Of a stretch of 64,000 nucleotides of DNA, positions 34,968-45,995 are shown one piece after another. A program made the translations under genes and the position numbers. This DNA comes from Dipteris shenzhenensis (lineage: Eukaryota; Polypodiophyta; Polypodiopsida; Gleicheniales). The notes under the pieces were generated by a model. It was not told the origin of the DNA. It did no database searches and was given only the letters and a program-made list of their open reading frames with translations. The stretch lies in NCBI GenBank assembly GCA_047967505.1, contig CM106540.1; one strand, given 5' to 3'. Position 1 is the first letter of the stretch. The number at the start of each line of letters is the position of its first letter.

Positions 34968-36950
34968 ACATGTTGGGTCAGCAAACAAAGTTGTATCTCA
35001 AGTTTGTGGATCAAAATCCGGACATTTCAATTGTCCAGAGGAGCTTTGAGCATTGTAAGCCTTGGTACGTTAGGAAACTCAAGACAGGAATGTTTGTTGT
35101 TGCAAAACACACATAGACTTTGACCTGGCCTAGCAAGCTATGACTTGAGATCTGGTCGTATTGGAGCATTGCTCCATGGGGATTGATGCCCATGCCTCCC
35201 CAATGAATGCGCAGTCTGTAGGCCATCGGGATCTTCATCATGTGTTGCAAGGGAGGGCAGGTTTTGTAGCCTAAGGTCTATGTGGGAGCCAATGGTTTGT
35301 CCAAAGGGAGACCATGAGTGGCACAAGATTGAATGCATTCACGGCACATGCAAGCATTGCAGTTTGAAGCTGAAGAAGAAGACATTCAATGTCTATCCAA
35401 ATGAAACGAGGAAAGACAACCACGTTGCTCTAACATGGAGGAGATTTAAAAATGTCAATGTTGAAGGATCCGATAAAAAGAGATGGCTACTATCATATAA
35501 GAGCACCTAGCCAAGGGAGCTTGTAGGTTGCGTGGCTCAATCCATCCCAAAAATATGTGCTTCACAATTTCACGGCCAACTGACAGGATAAGTAGTTCAT
35601 GACGTGCCTCACCAACTTTCCCCGTGACACTATTGTATCTATCATAGATTTTGCAAAAAATTATTCTTTTTAAGAACAAGATGAGATACAAAGTGCTCAC
35701 TGGTACAACAAGCAAATAACAATTCTTATGCATATCACGTACATTCATTTGCTTAATTCTTCCACGCCTCATGCCAATCTACTTGCTGACTCACAAGTCT
35801 CCAGGTTAGTGCAACACACTTACCATTTCTACATTTCAAATAATAGGGAACATGACACCCTACTTGTGTAGCATGCTTTTCTATTGCATTGGGAATGGCT
35901 GAAAAAGGAAAATCCCCATGCAAAAATTATAAAACAACATTGGGTGTGGTTAGTAGATGGTGCTCCTCTCACTTTAAATCAGCACATGGATTCTACTTCG
36001 TCTCAAGGTTCAAATCCCTGACTGGTCTAGACATGATGTGGAATTTCTTTGGGTCTAGCCATGGCAAGGGTGAACATGATGGATGCAGTGTTGTTATTAA
36101 GCAAGCTCTATTTAAACACCAATTAGCATGCCCTCAAGGAAAACTCAATGATGCCCATGATTCTGTAACATGGCTAGCCAACCTCTCTATAGGCACACAT
36201 TCAACATACAATAAACAAAGCCTTAAGAATACTGTAGTACACAGAGTTTCCATGAAGTGAAAGTGGATGAAGTGCAAAGGAGAAGCCGGCACGATTGTGA
36301 GAAAATTAAAGGAGTTCGTGGTTTGTATAGCATATGGGGATTTTCAAACAACCAACTGATTAAAACGAGAAAACTTTCTTGTTTCTGCAGTGTGTGCATC
36401 ATAGGGGATCATGACAATTGTGAGAACATTGCAACTATGAAGACATAGGAGGCAGTTCAAGTTTTTCCTCTACGTTCAAATGGAGTGACAAATAATGGAG
36501 AGAAAAACAACTTTGCACAGTTTGGGGAGAGTTTAGATGACCTCACTGACTGTCTGGAAGAGGGAGATAACTTTGCAGTTGTCGTAGATTCTAGGGAGAA
36601 TGAGGAAGATGGCCCATACTTTCTATTGCAGTGCACAAAACCTAAGTACAAGGTCGAGGAAACATTTAAGGATAATTGGGGAACAACCTATTAGAAGTGG
36701 GATGTAGTAGTTGGAGCTCTTTGGTACAAATAAACATCCAAGAGAGGACGCAATTACGAACTGCTACATAAGAGTCCACTAACATGTGTGTACTCTCATT
36801 TAGTAAGAGCTATTAAGTTCCAAATGCAATTTGTGCCACAATGAAAGAAGGAAAAGAGTGTCTTCAAATTGGATTTAAACATGCATGAGCACATCTTGGG
36901 GTGTCTTGGAGTAGTGGACGAGGACCACTAAGATGGTACTAAGTTAATGT
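34968..36950 (+). pseudogene. Copy B of the unnamed DDE-like transposase family
   Basis: Blocks in order: LYLKFVDQNPDISI then FEHCKPWYVRKLK (35000-35085); a Cys-rich segment (about 35205-35265); HEWHKIECIHGTCKHC (35316-35363); PRELVGCVAQ then YVLHNF (35511-35580); IDFAKNYSF then EQDEIQSAHWYNKQITIL (35641-35721); HFYISNN then LLHWEWLKKENPHAK (35850-35925); DGAP/CSSHFKSAHGFYFVSRF (35956-36015); MMWNFFGSSHGKGEHDG (36033-36083); CFCSVC with DHDNC (36384-36425); and a C-terminal region FLLQCTKPKYKVEETFK, YELLHKS, YSHLVRAIKFQMQF (36620-36830). Candidate acids are Asp 35647-35649, Asp 35956-35958 (103 codons later, same frame) and Glu 36072-36074 after a one-base shift. Two short runs (35280-35507 and 35889-36257) remain open; the rest has stops and shifts. 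Inferred to be a decayed transposase. Confidence 0.68.
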
Positions 36951-36989
36951 ATGTAGTCTCATTGCAGGGAAACAATATGTCCACTTGTT

Positions 36990-37600
36990 TGAGACTACTT
37001 CTTTTTAGGATATCCCAAACAACCACCATGTTGGTTTTATTAAATTGTTTTTGTAAATCCCAAATAGTTAAAACCCATGCTTGTTTTTAGTATATCCCAA
37101 AAACCACCACGCTGGTTTCCCATAACGAATCCACACATCTGACAAATCCATTCATCTTGTAATAATAGAAGCAAACCACTATGCTAGCGGCTGTTAATAT
37201 ACTAGTGCAAACCAACCACCGCGCTAGCGATAACTTATCCTACACTACTACTGTGCCATCCCTACACTATTGCCGTGCTATCTATTTATCATTTCATTAA
37301 CCGTCAGATTTCATCCCATGCTTACTTTTAGTATATCCCAACAACCACCGCGATAGTTTCCCATAACGAATCCACACATCCTACAAATCCATTCATCTTG
37401 TAATAATAGAAGCAAACCACTGTGTTGGTCGCTATTAATATCCTAGTGCAACCAACCACCGCATTGGCGATCACTTATCTTGCACTACTACCATGCTATC
37501 CTAAAATTTGTTGCATAGTGCTAGTGCCCTTTAGACTGCTTATCGTTAACCGTCAGATTTCAACCACCAGGCTACTTAAAACATTTAAGTACTGACATGG
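36990..37600 (-). repeat. Right cluster of inverted GC-rich motifs, with a 241-bp tandem duplication
   Basis: CAACCACCGCGCTAG-like motifs occur about nine times (near 37020, 37090, 37175, 37213, 37343, 37413, 37452 and 37561). They are in inverted orientation relative to 34785-34875. A block from CATGCTT...TTTTAGTATATCCCA to AACCGTCAGATTTCA is duplicated in tandem (starts 37077 and 37318). The arrangement resembles subterminal binding-site arrays of plant DNA transposons. Confidence 0.75.
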
Positions 37601-39109
37601 AAGCAGGTCGATACGAAATCATGTATAACGAGCACCATGAGAATATCCACAAGTTCAAGAAATGTCTACAAGATTTTTATTATTTCAAAACACAATGACA
37701 TTTTGCTTTTTCAAGGAAATTCCAGACTCCCAACTATATTATCAGCCTCTCTATGGCAAGCATCTCCCAGCTCTTGAGGCCAATCTACTGTAGAATGGCA
37801 GATCTCTTCACACACTTGGATTACACACTGTTTGCTTGACTCTACCAACTTATATGCCCATAGTAACTCCTCCTTTCATTGGGGGTCCTCTTCATCCTGG
37901 TCTTTGCGCTTTATACATCTTCACGCCTCTATCATGTCCTACCAAAAGAAACCTACATCATGAGCTTGACAAGTACCTTAAAGGAGCATGAAAAACAATA
38001 GCCAGGGAAATTAATATTCACCATCTGTGCCGACTCCAAGTAATACACCCACCACCGAAGCATGTCCTCCTTGTAGCTATTTTCCTCCTTCTTCTCCGAG
38101 TCTGTTTCTGCGAGGATGCCATCCAACATCAAATTCAGATAGAATAAAAGCATTCCAAAGTCTTTTGGGTATGCCATAGATTCACAATAGGTGGATCGGT
38201 GTATAGAGTTTGGATCGGTGTACAGAGTTTTGGGCTAGATTTCATAATGGGCTCTTAGTTGTGTCTTTACTGCACTTAAATAGGGAGAGAGTTCATTGAG
38301 CCTGACCTTCTCATTCTTCAGTCTCATGTTAGTTGTCTAATCGAAATCTTTCGTCTCACATACTATCACTAATCAAAATCTTTCAGTCTCACATTAGTCA
38401 TCTAATCAAAATATTTCGTCTCACATTACTTGTCAAATCGAAATCTTTCATCTCATTATTATCACCACGCTGGCGTGGATCAAAGGACACTATCTAGTTA
38501 CATAGTTGAGAAAACATTGCGCCCAAGTAAACTCTGGAGAAGATTAACAATTCAATAGATTACACACAGATTACATAGATTACAATCTCAAAGACTCCTT
38601 TCTTCAGATTACATCTCAAGGACTCCTTGTTGAGCTCCCTAATTGTAGGATCAGCCCTCCTTGCTCCTTTCCAAAATGGGGTTGGTTCCTTCCTGCAACG
38701 GCCCGGTCCCTCCTTTCATGCTGCTTCCTCTTTCCTTGATTTGAGCTTGCTGGTTGCTGGCTCAGCCCTTCTTGCTCCTTTCTTGAAGGGGGTTGGTTCC
38801 TCCCTCCTTTTCCTCGCAGTCAGGCTCGGTCTTGGCCTTCTTTAATTTGATCTCCTTGTCTTTAAGATAGTTTGCTCAAATGGAAAATTGAGCTGTAGCA
38901 TCTACTTTCTTGTCATAGATAGTTGTAGTAGGCAAGCACATTTGATTTGTCCATGACCTGGGCAATGATAAACGGCATTCTCTATGTAGCGATTTTTAAT
39001 GCACAAACACTCTAAAGCAAAAGACGTGCACATGGTGGTAGCACACATGCCATCGAATACAACAGTCATCTATGATGGGGGTATGGTAGACCATGCATTT
39101 TGAACCCTA
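37601..39109. other. Stretch with no secure gene
   Basis: A 74-residue minus frame at 37953-38177 (FGMLLFYLNLMLDGILAE, DMLRWWVYYLESA) has no known domain. It is on the same strand as, and downstream of, the coiled-coil pseudogene, so it could be part of that gene. At 38620-38830 a GCTCCTTTC..GGGGTTGGTTCC segment is imperfectly repeated. Nothing else was recognised. Confidence 0.4.
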
Positions 39110-40590
39110 CTACATAGCAGGATAGGCATCTGATTTAACTATTGCGGCCATCAATACCATAGTCTTGCTTTGTACATGATGAACTTGCTTCTTGATTCCT
39201 TCCTCCCTCATCCTAAGGCTATGGATGTTCTCCTTCATCTCCTCCACTTTTTGCTCACTCTGTGCAACAGCTTCATCTGAATCCCTCAGCATTTGTTGAA
39301 GTTGCATAAATTGCTGAAAAACATCTTCATGGGCTGTTTCCAAGACTTCCACTCTAGTTTGGAAATCTCTCAAGATGACGGATTGCTTTTCATAACTATC
39401 GAAAGCCACGGCAAGCTCATGCAAACACCTATCTTGATCTTCTTGTAGGGTCTTGTAGCTTGCTCTTTGGACTTCCAACAGTCACCGTGGTTGCTGCAAA
39501 TTGCTCCACCATGGTGGCTGGAACTTGGTCCACCGTGGTTGCTCTCTGCATCCTTCTTCTTGGCTTGGGGAGCTGCCTTGTTTTCTCCACCCCAACCACT
39601 CTTTGCCCCATCCTTCCCAGCCTTAAAGCTCTCTCGCAGTTCTTGCATCACCTTTCTGGTTTTTGCATTCTCCCTTTTCAGCTCCTCCATCATTTGGTCT
39701 TTTCCAATGTTTAATGAATTCTGCATGTTGCTGAGCCGTTTGTAAAGACCCTCCTTTTTGGCTCTCTGATCTTCAAGATCCTTTTGCATCTTTTCTAGCT
39801 CCTTGTCTGCCATGTCCCCATTATTTTTCACTTCTTCGAGCCTATCTTAGAGATCCTTCATATGCTTCTCTACTTCTTCTCTTCTATGCCTTTCCATGTC
39901 GACCAATTTTGTAGCGGCCTCAGCTTGCTCTTGTGCCTGCAAGGCCCTCACTTAGTGCCTCCTCTACCTTGGCTTCTGCACCTTCCTTGATACTTTTCTC
40001 AAGTTGCATTGCCTTTGCTTCATCGATGGCTTTCTCTTGGAAAAAAGTCACCTTCTGAGACATTTGCTTATCGTATTGCTCAATTTCCTTTGAGGGTAGA
40101 TGCCATTAGGTGCATTGCAACTCTAGGGGATTGAGATGACAATTGGGATTTGCCATCCATGCAATTCTTCAGGTTGGTTAACACACTCTTGGAGATCATC
40201 CTTGAGAAAGATACACCACGTCCTTTTAGTTGCTCTACTACTGCTTGAACCTGCAAGATCTTGTTGGTTCCTCTCGTATCAAGAAAGAAGTGAATGGTCT
40301 TCTTCAGCACATCTTGGAGGTCTATTGGTAAGCTTGAAATCTTGACTCCACCATCTTTACTAATTTGAGCATTGGGGTATACATCTAGAATATCCTGTCT
40401 CTTCCATTGCTTCTCGAAAAAGTGTGCTTACAAACTGCCTTCAGAAATTCCTAGAGCATTTTCAATCACACTTCTTTGATGGTAATCTTCTGACCTTGAT
40501 AGACTAGTTGCCCCTCCTTCACGTTCACTTCCTGTACCAACCTGGTGAAGTTTTGGAGAGCATCCAAATTGGGCTTTTAAAGAGCGAGAG
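39110..40590 (-). pseudogene. Broken gene for a long coiled-coil protein of unknown function
   Basis: On the minus strand, similar-quality coding continues through several frames. From the 5' side: LDALQNFTRLVQEVNVKEGQ (about 40580-40520), a piece with LKKTIHFFLDTRGTNKIL and VEQLKGRGVSFSRMI (40310-40080), and EQAEAATKLVDMERHRREEVEKH (about 39935-39850). A long heptad-rich segment follows (39831-39600, KELEKMQKDLEDQRAKKEGL and MMEELKRENAKTRKVMQEL). The last piece (39478-39110) again has heptads (FQQFMQLQQMLRDSDEAVAQ). At least two frameshifts and several stops separate them. The whole would be roughly 450-490 residues, with a globular N-terminal part and a coiled-coil C-terminal half. I do not recognise the family; it may be a transposon-captured or transposon-encoded gene. 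Confidence 0.55.
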
Positions 40591-40722
40591 AGGAGCTCAC
40601 ATATGTCACAATTTCAAGATTAGGCAAGGAGGACTCACACTGTGGTGTAGAGGGGGAGGAAAGATTGTGTGAGGAGATCCCATACTATGCGGGGTCCATT
40701 ACGAGAGGGGATAGAAGTTGCA

Positions 40723-40955
40723 GGAAGAGTGCAAGGGAGATAGAAATGGTTGAGAGGGATAGAAGATGAAACAGTGAAGGAAATGGAATAGTGGAGGCTT
40801 GAGTTTGCAGTCCGATTGCAAGGGAGAAAGAAATGGTCGAGAGGGATAGAAGATGAACAGTGAAGGAAATGGAATAGTGGAGGCTTGAGATTGCAAGGGA
40901 GAATTAAACGTTCGAGAGGGATAGAAGATGAAACAGTTAAGGGAATGGAATAGAG
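40723..40955 (+). repeat. Three imperfect tandem repeats of about 76-90 bp
   Basis: GAGAGGGATAGAAGATGAA followed by CAGTGAAGGAAATGGAATAG and AGGCTTGAG occurs three times (starts near 40727, 40815 and 40891). It is purine-rich and non-coding. Confidence 0.88.
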
Positions 40956-41770
40956 GTTTGTAGCCCCACTACACTACCAAGGTGAAAGCCATTGTAGTGG
41001 TTGTAGCCCCACTACTATCAAGGTGAGAGCCACCATGGTGGTTGGCCCAAACTTTGAATAATTCAAGGCAGCAGTATTGACTTGCATGGTAATGAATGAT
41101 TAGAGGTGGTGGCATCTAAGATTCCCAGCCACATCTATGGTGGTGGCTAAGACCCAACAGGATGGCAGTTAATTACACGCCACCATAGTGGCCCGCAATT
41201 ACTCAGCTTCTAGCTACTACCATCAGGCTTACATGCATGATTACTATGAGTGCAATAAATTACCAGTCACCGGGCTTGCATGCTCAGGAGAGTACTAGAG
41301 TGCATGGTAATGAGGGATTAGAGGTGATTAGTCTTCATGATTTACTTTTATGGGAATTACTGCCTAATGGTGGTGGCTGTCATCAGCCACGTCTGTCGTG
41401 GCTATGATTCCACTGTGCCACTACTCACCTACCACTGTGCTTAAGCATGCATGATCACTATGAGTGCAGTAAAAATTACCAGTCACTGGGCTTGCATGCT
41501 CAATCTAAAACTAGAGTGCTTGGTAATGAGTGATTAGAGCTTCATGATTTACCTTTATGGGAATTACTACCTGGTGGTTGTGGCTCTCATCAACCACTTC
41601 TATCGTGGCTAAGATTCCATAGGGCTGGCAGTTAATTACTAGCCACCAGAGTGGCACTACATGGCATCTTCTTCATGATTACCAGCCTGTTTGGGGGATT
41701 CCACCATGGTGGCTCGCAATTAATATAGATGGAACTCCGGGCTCCAGCCACCATGGTGGCTCGAACTTTA
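40956..41770. repeat. Region dense in palindromic GCCACCATGGTGGC motifs
   Basis: Variants of CCACCATGGTGG occur about ten times, for example near 40987, 41030, 41145, 41180, 41375, 41575, 41645, 41710 and 41745. They alternate with repeated TTAATTAC-AGCCACC and CACTGGGCTTGCATGCTCA segments (41267 and 41486). No coding content. The motif core (CCACC...GGTGG) recalls the clusters flanking transposase copy B. Confidence 0.7.
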
Positions 41771-42200
41771 TAGTATATATAAGATCCATGGCATTTGGCA
41801 TTTTACTACATTGCTTAGATCCATCCATGCTCTGCTACTTTGCTCCACACACTCTACTACTTTGCTCCACACCCCTCCTCTAGCCCTTTTTCGCCTTGCT
41901 CTACTTTGCTCCACACTCCCTCCTCTAACTCTCATCACTCATTTGCTCCCCTGCTTATCTACTGCTCACCCACTTATCTTCAGCATGCCTACTACCAACA
42001 CCCCTCGATGCTCTATGATCCCAATGTTATCTGCCTTCTCATATAAGGTGATTGCATTGCACTCACCTGGAGTAGAAATGCTAGCACTAGTGGAGACCCT
42101 TCGTTCCCACAGTCGATTCCCCACACATCTAAATGTCATCACCTTAGATGACATGCTCACAAAGGGACTCTTTATGGCTATGCTGTATGGGTTCCCCTAG
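41771..42200 (+). other. Promoter-like TATA with a short open frame of unknown identity
   Basis: TATATATAAG at about 41774 is followed, 35-130 bp later, by three repeats of CTACTTTGCTCCACAC. The open frame 41811-42197 (129 residues) continues through them; an internal ATG at about 41985 starts MPTTNTPRC. No domain was recognised. It could be the leader and first exon of a transposon gene. Confidence 0.3.
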
Positions 42201-42856
42201 ATGTCGATGAAGGCCTCAATATTTTTAGAGCAGAGTACTCTCAACTTGCTGGGGGGGCCATAATTTGAGTCCTCGCAATGTGCATGGTCTCCATCGTACC
42301 CTCCTCTGGCTCCCTAAAAATTTTTAATGCAACAAGCTAGACTGGTGGAAAACTGAGATGTACAAATTTCCTCTTACTTAGATGAGGCTCTCAGCAATGG
42401 CTGGATGTAATCTTTTGGGTTCTCAACAACGATCTTTTGGCTCATTGGATGTAATGTTTTGGTCTCTAGGGCATTTATGTAATCTCTTTTTGTTCAATTT
42501 GAGGCTCTCAATATGCACTATTGTTAACTTTTATATTTGTACTTGAATGGTTATGGCCACTACTTGTAATCTTTTGGCCTTTAAGGCTCTCAGCAATTGT
42601 CGAGTTTTTATAAATGTAAGATCCTCTATTTGGTATAAGTTGATAATTTTTATATAACCTATTATTGAATATAGATGTACATTGTAATCTCTTTTGCTCA
42701 ATTTTCACTCAATAAATTGTACTTTTACCCTCATTAAAAGGGCTACAATTTTCTTGGTTTATGACCAAAATAGTTCTAAAATAACTCCAACGATCCCACC
42801 ATTGTGGTTGCATGGAGATACATCTAGGAAAATACAATTAAACTTTTAGAAAATGC
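42201..42856. other. Stretch with no recognised feature
   Basis: GCTCTCAGCAAT / GAGGCTCTCA phrases recur near 42387, 42492 and 42586. No coding similarity. Confidence 0.4.
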
Positions 42857-43065
42857 AATTGATGATATGGCCCTTGAGGGGTCCCCTCTAGGGGCAAGGG
42901 CCATATCGACATGCCATTTTTGTCGAGCCCTTAAGGGGTCCCCTCTAGGGGCAAGGGCCATATCGACATGCATTATACAATATCCAGGATGTCACTCGAC
43001 AAAAATGGCATGTCGATAAGGCCCTTGCCCCTAGAGGGGGCCCCTCAAGGGCCATATCGTCAATT
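42857..43065. repeat. Fold-back element with 71-bp arms and an internal direct copy
   Basis: The left arm (42857-42927, AATTGATGATATGGCCC... to ...TTTTTGTCGAG) is the near-exact reverse complement of the right arm (42995-43065, CTCGACAAAAA... to ...GGGCCATATCGTCAATT). Between them 42928-42976 repeats part of the left arm directly. Each arm itself contains CCCTTGAGGGGTCCCCTCTA with GGGGCAAGGG, so it can also form a smaller hairpin. It resembles a fold-back MITE or recent inverted duplication. Confidence 0.92.
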
Positions 43066-44150
43066 ATTTTGCTTGGTTGCACAACGGAATACATTTTCTT
43101 TGGTACACAAATATATATCTCAAAGAACCAGTGTGGTGGCTTTCATGGATCTCCTTCTGTTTGCCAGTGCACTGTTTGCCAGGCTAAACACTACACTGCA
43201 ACGGTGTTCAAAATGATTGATTGTGTCTAATTATTACACCAAGAACCAGCGCGATGGTCTCTCCAAGCCAACCTTCAATTTTTAAGATCTGCATGGGTGC
43301 GTGCTGAGTGATAGGTAGAAAAGCTACAACAAAAGGTTGCGCGATGATAAGTGGTCAGGCGACGTAGGCTAGAGACTGTGCTGCATGAAGCAGTGTAGAG
43401 ATGCCATGTGTCAAGCTATGCGGTGTTCTGAACAAATAGATTGTATCTCATTATTATGCTAATGCGCCTTCATGGCGTCAAGAAAATTTTTGATGAGATC
43501 ACAGGTCCATGCAAAATTCAAATATTCACCAAGGAGTGCATCGCATCGTGACCTCGAAATGGCCTCATAAATAGTTCCACAATTGGCTACACCCAAGCAA
43601 ATGTTGACCCATGTGTCTTGGCTCTAATGTTCCTTGTGCCATCCGATCCTACCCACATGAAGTTGTACACCAAGTACTTGAGTTGTCCCATGCAAACCAT
43701 GTGAAAACACAAACACAAGGCTATGTACCAAGCCATGGCCAAGAGGGTGTAGCTCGCCATGACAACTCCCCTTGTAAAAGAGACTTTATCTAAGCTTCAA
43801 TACAAAATCTTGTAGTGCCCTCTCTCTAGTACAACACTGTTTCTCAATAATTCTAGTAACCCATAGGTAAGGATGTAATGGGGTAGTTGCAGTCATGATT
43901 ATTAAAGAGATTATGGTAAATGTTCACATAAAAATTGATGGAGGTAAACCTCTCCACTTGGGATTTTTAAGGATAAGTTTAAGATTTTTTTGCATTTATT
44001 CATTGAGGTATTGGCAATGCAATATACTTTTATCATTAAAATACTGAGGTTCGTCCTGCTTGCAATTGGACTTTGATTGACCACTTATCACAAAAATTGA
44101 TTGAGCCAATGGATATGTTCGACTGGAATGGTTTTGGAATTCTTAGCACT
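43066..44150. other. Stretch with no recognised gene
   Basis: AGAACCAGTGTGGTGGC (43123) and AGAACCAGCGCGATGGTC (43230) are further relatives of the GC-rich motif that flanks transposase copy B. No coding similarity was found. Confidence 0.4.
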
Positions 44151-44157
44151 AGTAGGG

Positions 44158-44250
44158 TACACACACACACACACACACACACACACCAAGCACGCATGCA
44201 TGCACACACACACACATGCACATGCACAAGTGCACACACACACACACACA

Positions 44251-44284
<34 letters not shown>
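44158..44284. repeat. Compound (CA)n microsatellite
   Basis: Four (CA)n tracts are interrupted by short GCATGCATG, TGCACATG and CCCA segments. The His-Thr and Val-Cys open frames on both strands come from the repeat. Confidence 0.97.
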
Positions 44285-44287
<3 letters not shown>

Positions 44288-45920
44288 GGGGATTCTTGTA
44301 AGAGCCCCTTGGCATTATGTTCTTTGGATGATGGTTTGATGCCTACTTCACTAAAATCTCCTATTTCCCGAGGCATGCTTCTGGACATTACTTGGACCTT
44401 GGGAGAGGTTCTATTTGTTAGCCTATTGCACTACAATACTTCAATAATTGTTATTTGTGACACACATGGCCCTTCGGGGGCCTTGATAATCTTTGGCAAA
44501 TTGTTCCCAAGTCTTAAATGGAATCCAATGATGGTGATATTAAACATTGCACATGAAGGTTGTTGTGAAAAGGAGAGGAAGGAGACTTAACTGTGGGAAG
44601 TATTTCATCACTTTATGTCTATTGTAATATTACCCTATTGGAGATGATGGATATCATTGGTAGTTTATTGAATCCACTCGAAAGAAGTTTGGAATTTTGA
44701 ATGTAGAACATAACTTTCTTATATTCATGATAATTGGACCAGAGTACATAGGACTTACCTTTGGTGGCCTCTCCATTAAGAGCACATAGGGCTTATCTTT
44801 GATGGCCTTTTCACTATGGAAGTATGGGCTTACCCCTGGGCCCTCTTTGTCCACTTCTTACAATTTTATGGTAATGGAAGGACCTCCCTTGAAGACGGAA
44901 TTGATGGCACATGTTAGCTAATTTATATTGATTGGAATTATTAGTGGTCCCAATGTATCTCTTGGACCACCACTTGGACCCAAGGTATCTTTTGGACCAC
45001 CACTTAATAGGGTGACACATATTAGACTTGGACCACTAGGTCCATCCACCTAGTCATGTTCAGAATTAAATGGAGCCTATCCAAGTATTGCTTAGAACAT
45101 GATGCTTAAGTAAAAGCCTCATAAAGCCCTCCAGGGGGAGCTAGAACATGTGGGGAAATACATATTCCCCCCATGGCCGCCTTCTAAGCCCATGGGTAAG
45201 AAATCCTTATCAAGTAGAGAATAAGAATTTGAATGCAGGATTTTCTTTTATGAGCACTGACCATGACCGTGATAGAAAATCAACAGTACTCAACACTTAG
45301 TACATTGCATGCAAGTTACCAATTGACCAAAAATAATCACAAGTAGAAACTCAACCAAGTCAGATTTATCAAAATGATTATAAGCTTCAATCTCATCAAA
45401 GATATAATCAAGGAATTCTTTGAAGACAACAAAAACCACATGACTATATTTCCATGAATCAACCTGCTCATGGTGACCGACCTTGTTGCAGTTCTTACAA
45501 TGGATATGACTCTACTAAGGACCCTATGATTGTGATGGTAGCTGCTCTAGATCTAATGCTAGAGAGCTAAGCCTATGCTCAAAGCTCACGACTTGACGAT
45601 AGGCACATGACCTTGGACAAAAGGACCGACTCGATGTCTCCATGTGCCATATATTCTTCCAGGATGCCGCCTCAGGAGAGAAACTGCTAGATGGTCGAGA
45701 TCTACGTCGAAGCTTGTTGCCAATTGGTCCATCAACTCACCGCCATGCAACTCCACGTGGTTCACTTTACCATTCCAATGCTCTAGGAAGTACCAACAAA
45801 CCCAATGACATGTGAGCCGGAAATCACATGGCAACACCCATGAGCCCTTCTGCTAACAGGCCGCCATTAGAGGCACATGGAAAACAGCTCCATAATGGTG
45901 AATGGCCAAGTACAAATGAA
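44285..45920. other. Stretch with no recognised gene
   Basis: A short direct repeat GGACCACCACTTGGACCCAAG / TTGGACCACCACTTAATAGG lies near 44965-45012. No coding similarity. Confidence 0.4.
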
Positions 45921-45924
45921 TGAA

Positions 45925-45995
45925 TGAGAGTGTAGATGAAGACTTGGCAGATATATTTACTCCTCCCCTCTCACACAAGTAAAGATAACTTTGGA
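45925..45995 (+). pseudogene. Tiny copia RNase H tail
   Basis: VDEDLADIFTPPLSHK at about 45931-45980 matches the end of copia polyproteins ('...LADIFTKPL...'). The flanks are too decayed to extend it. The match is short but characteristic. Confidence 0.45.

Noticed and set aside
41811-42200. A 129-codon frame as a real gene
   Set aside because: No domain; its first half translates CTACTTTGCTCCACAC repeats. It is listed only as a promoter-like region with an unassigned frame.
44036-44590. Cys-Val and His-Thr repeat proteins
   Set aside because: They result from (CA)n/(GT)n microsatellite translation.
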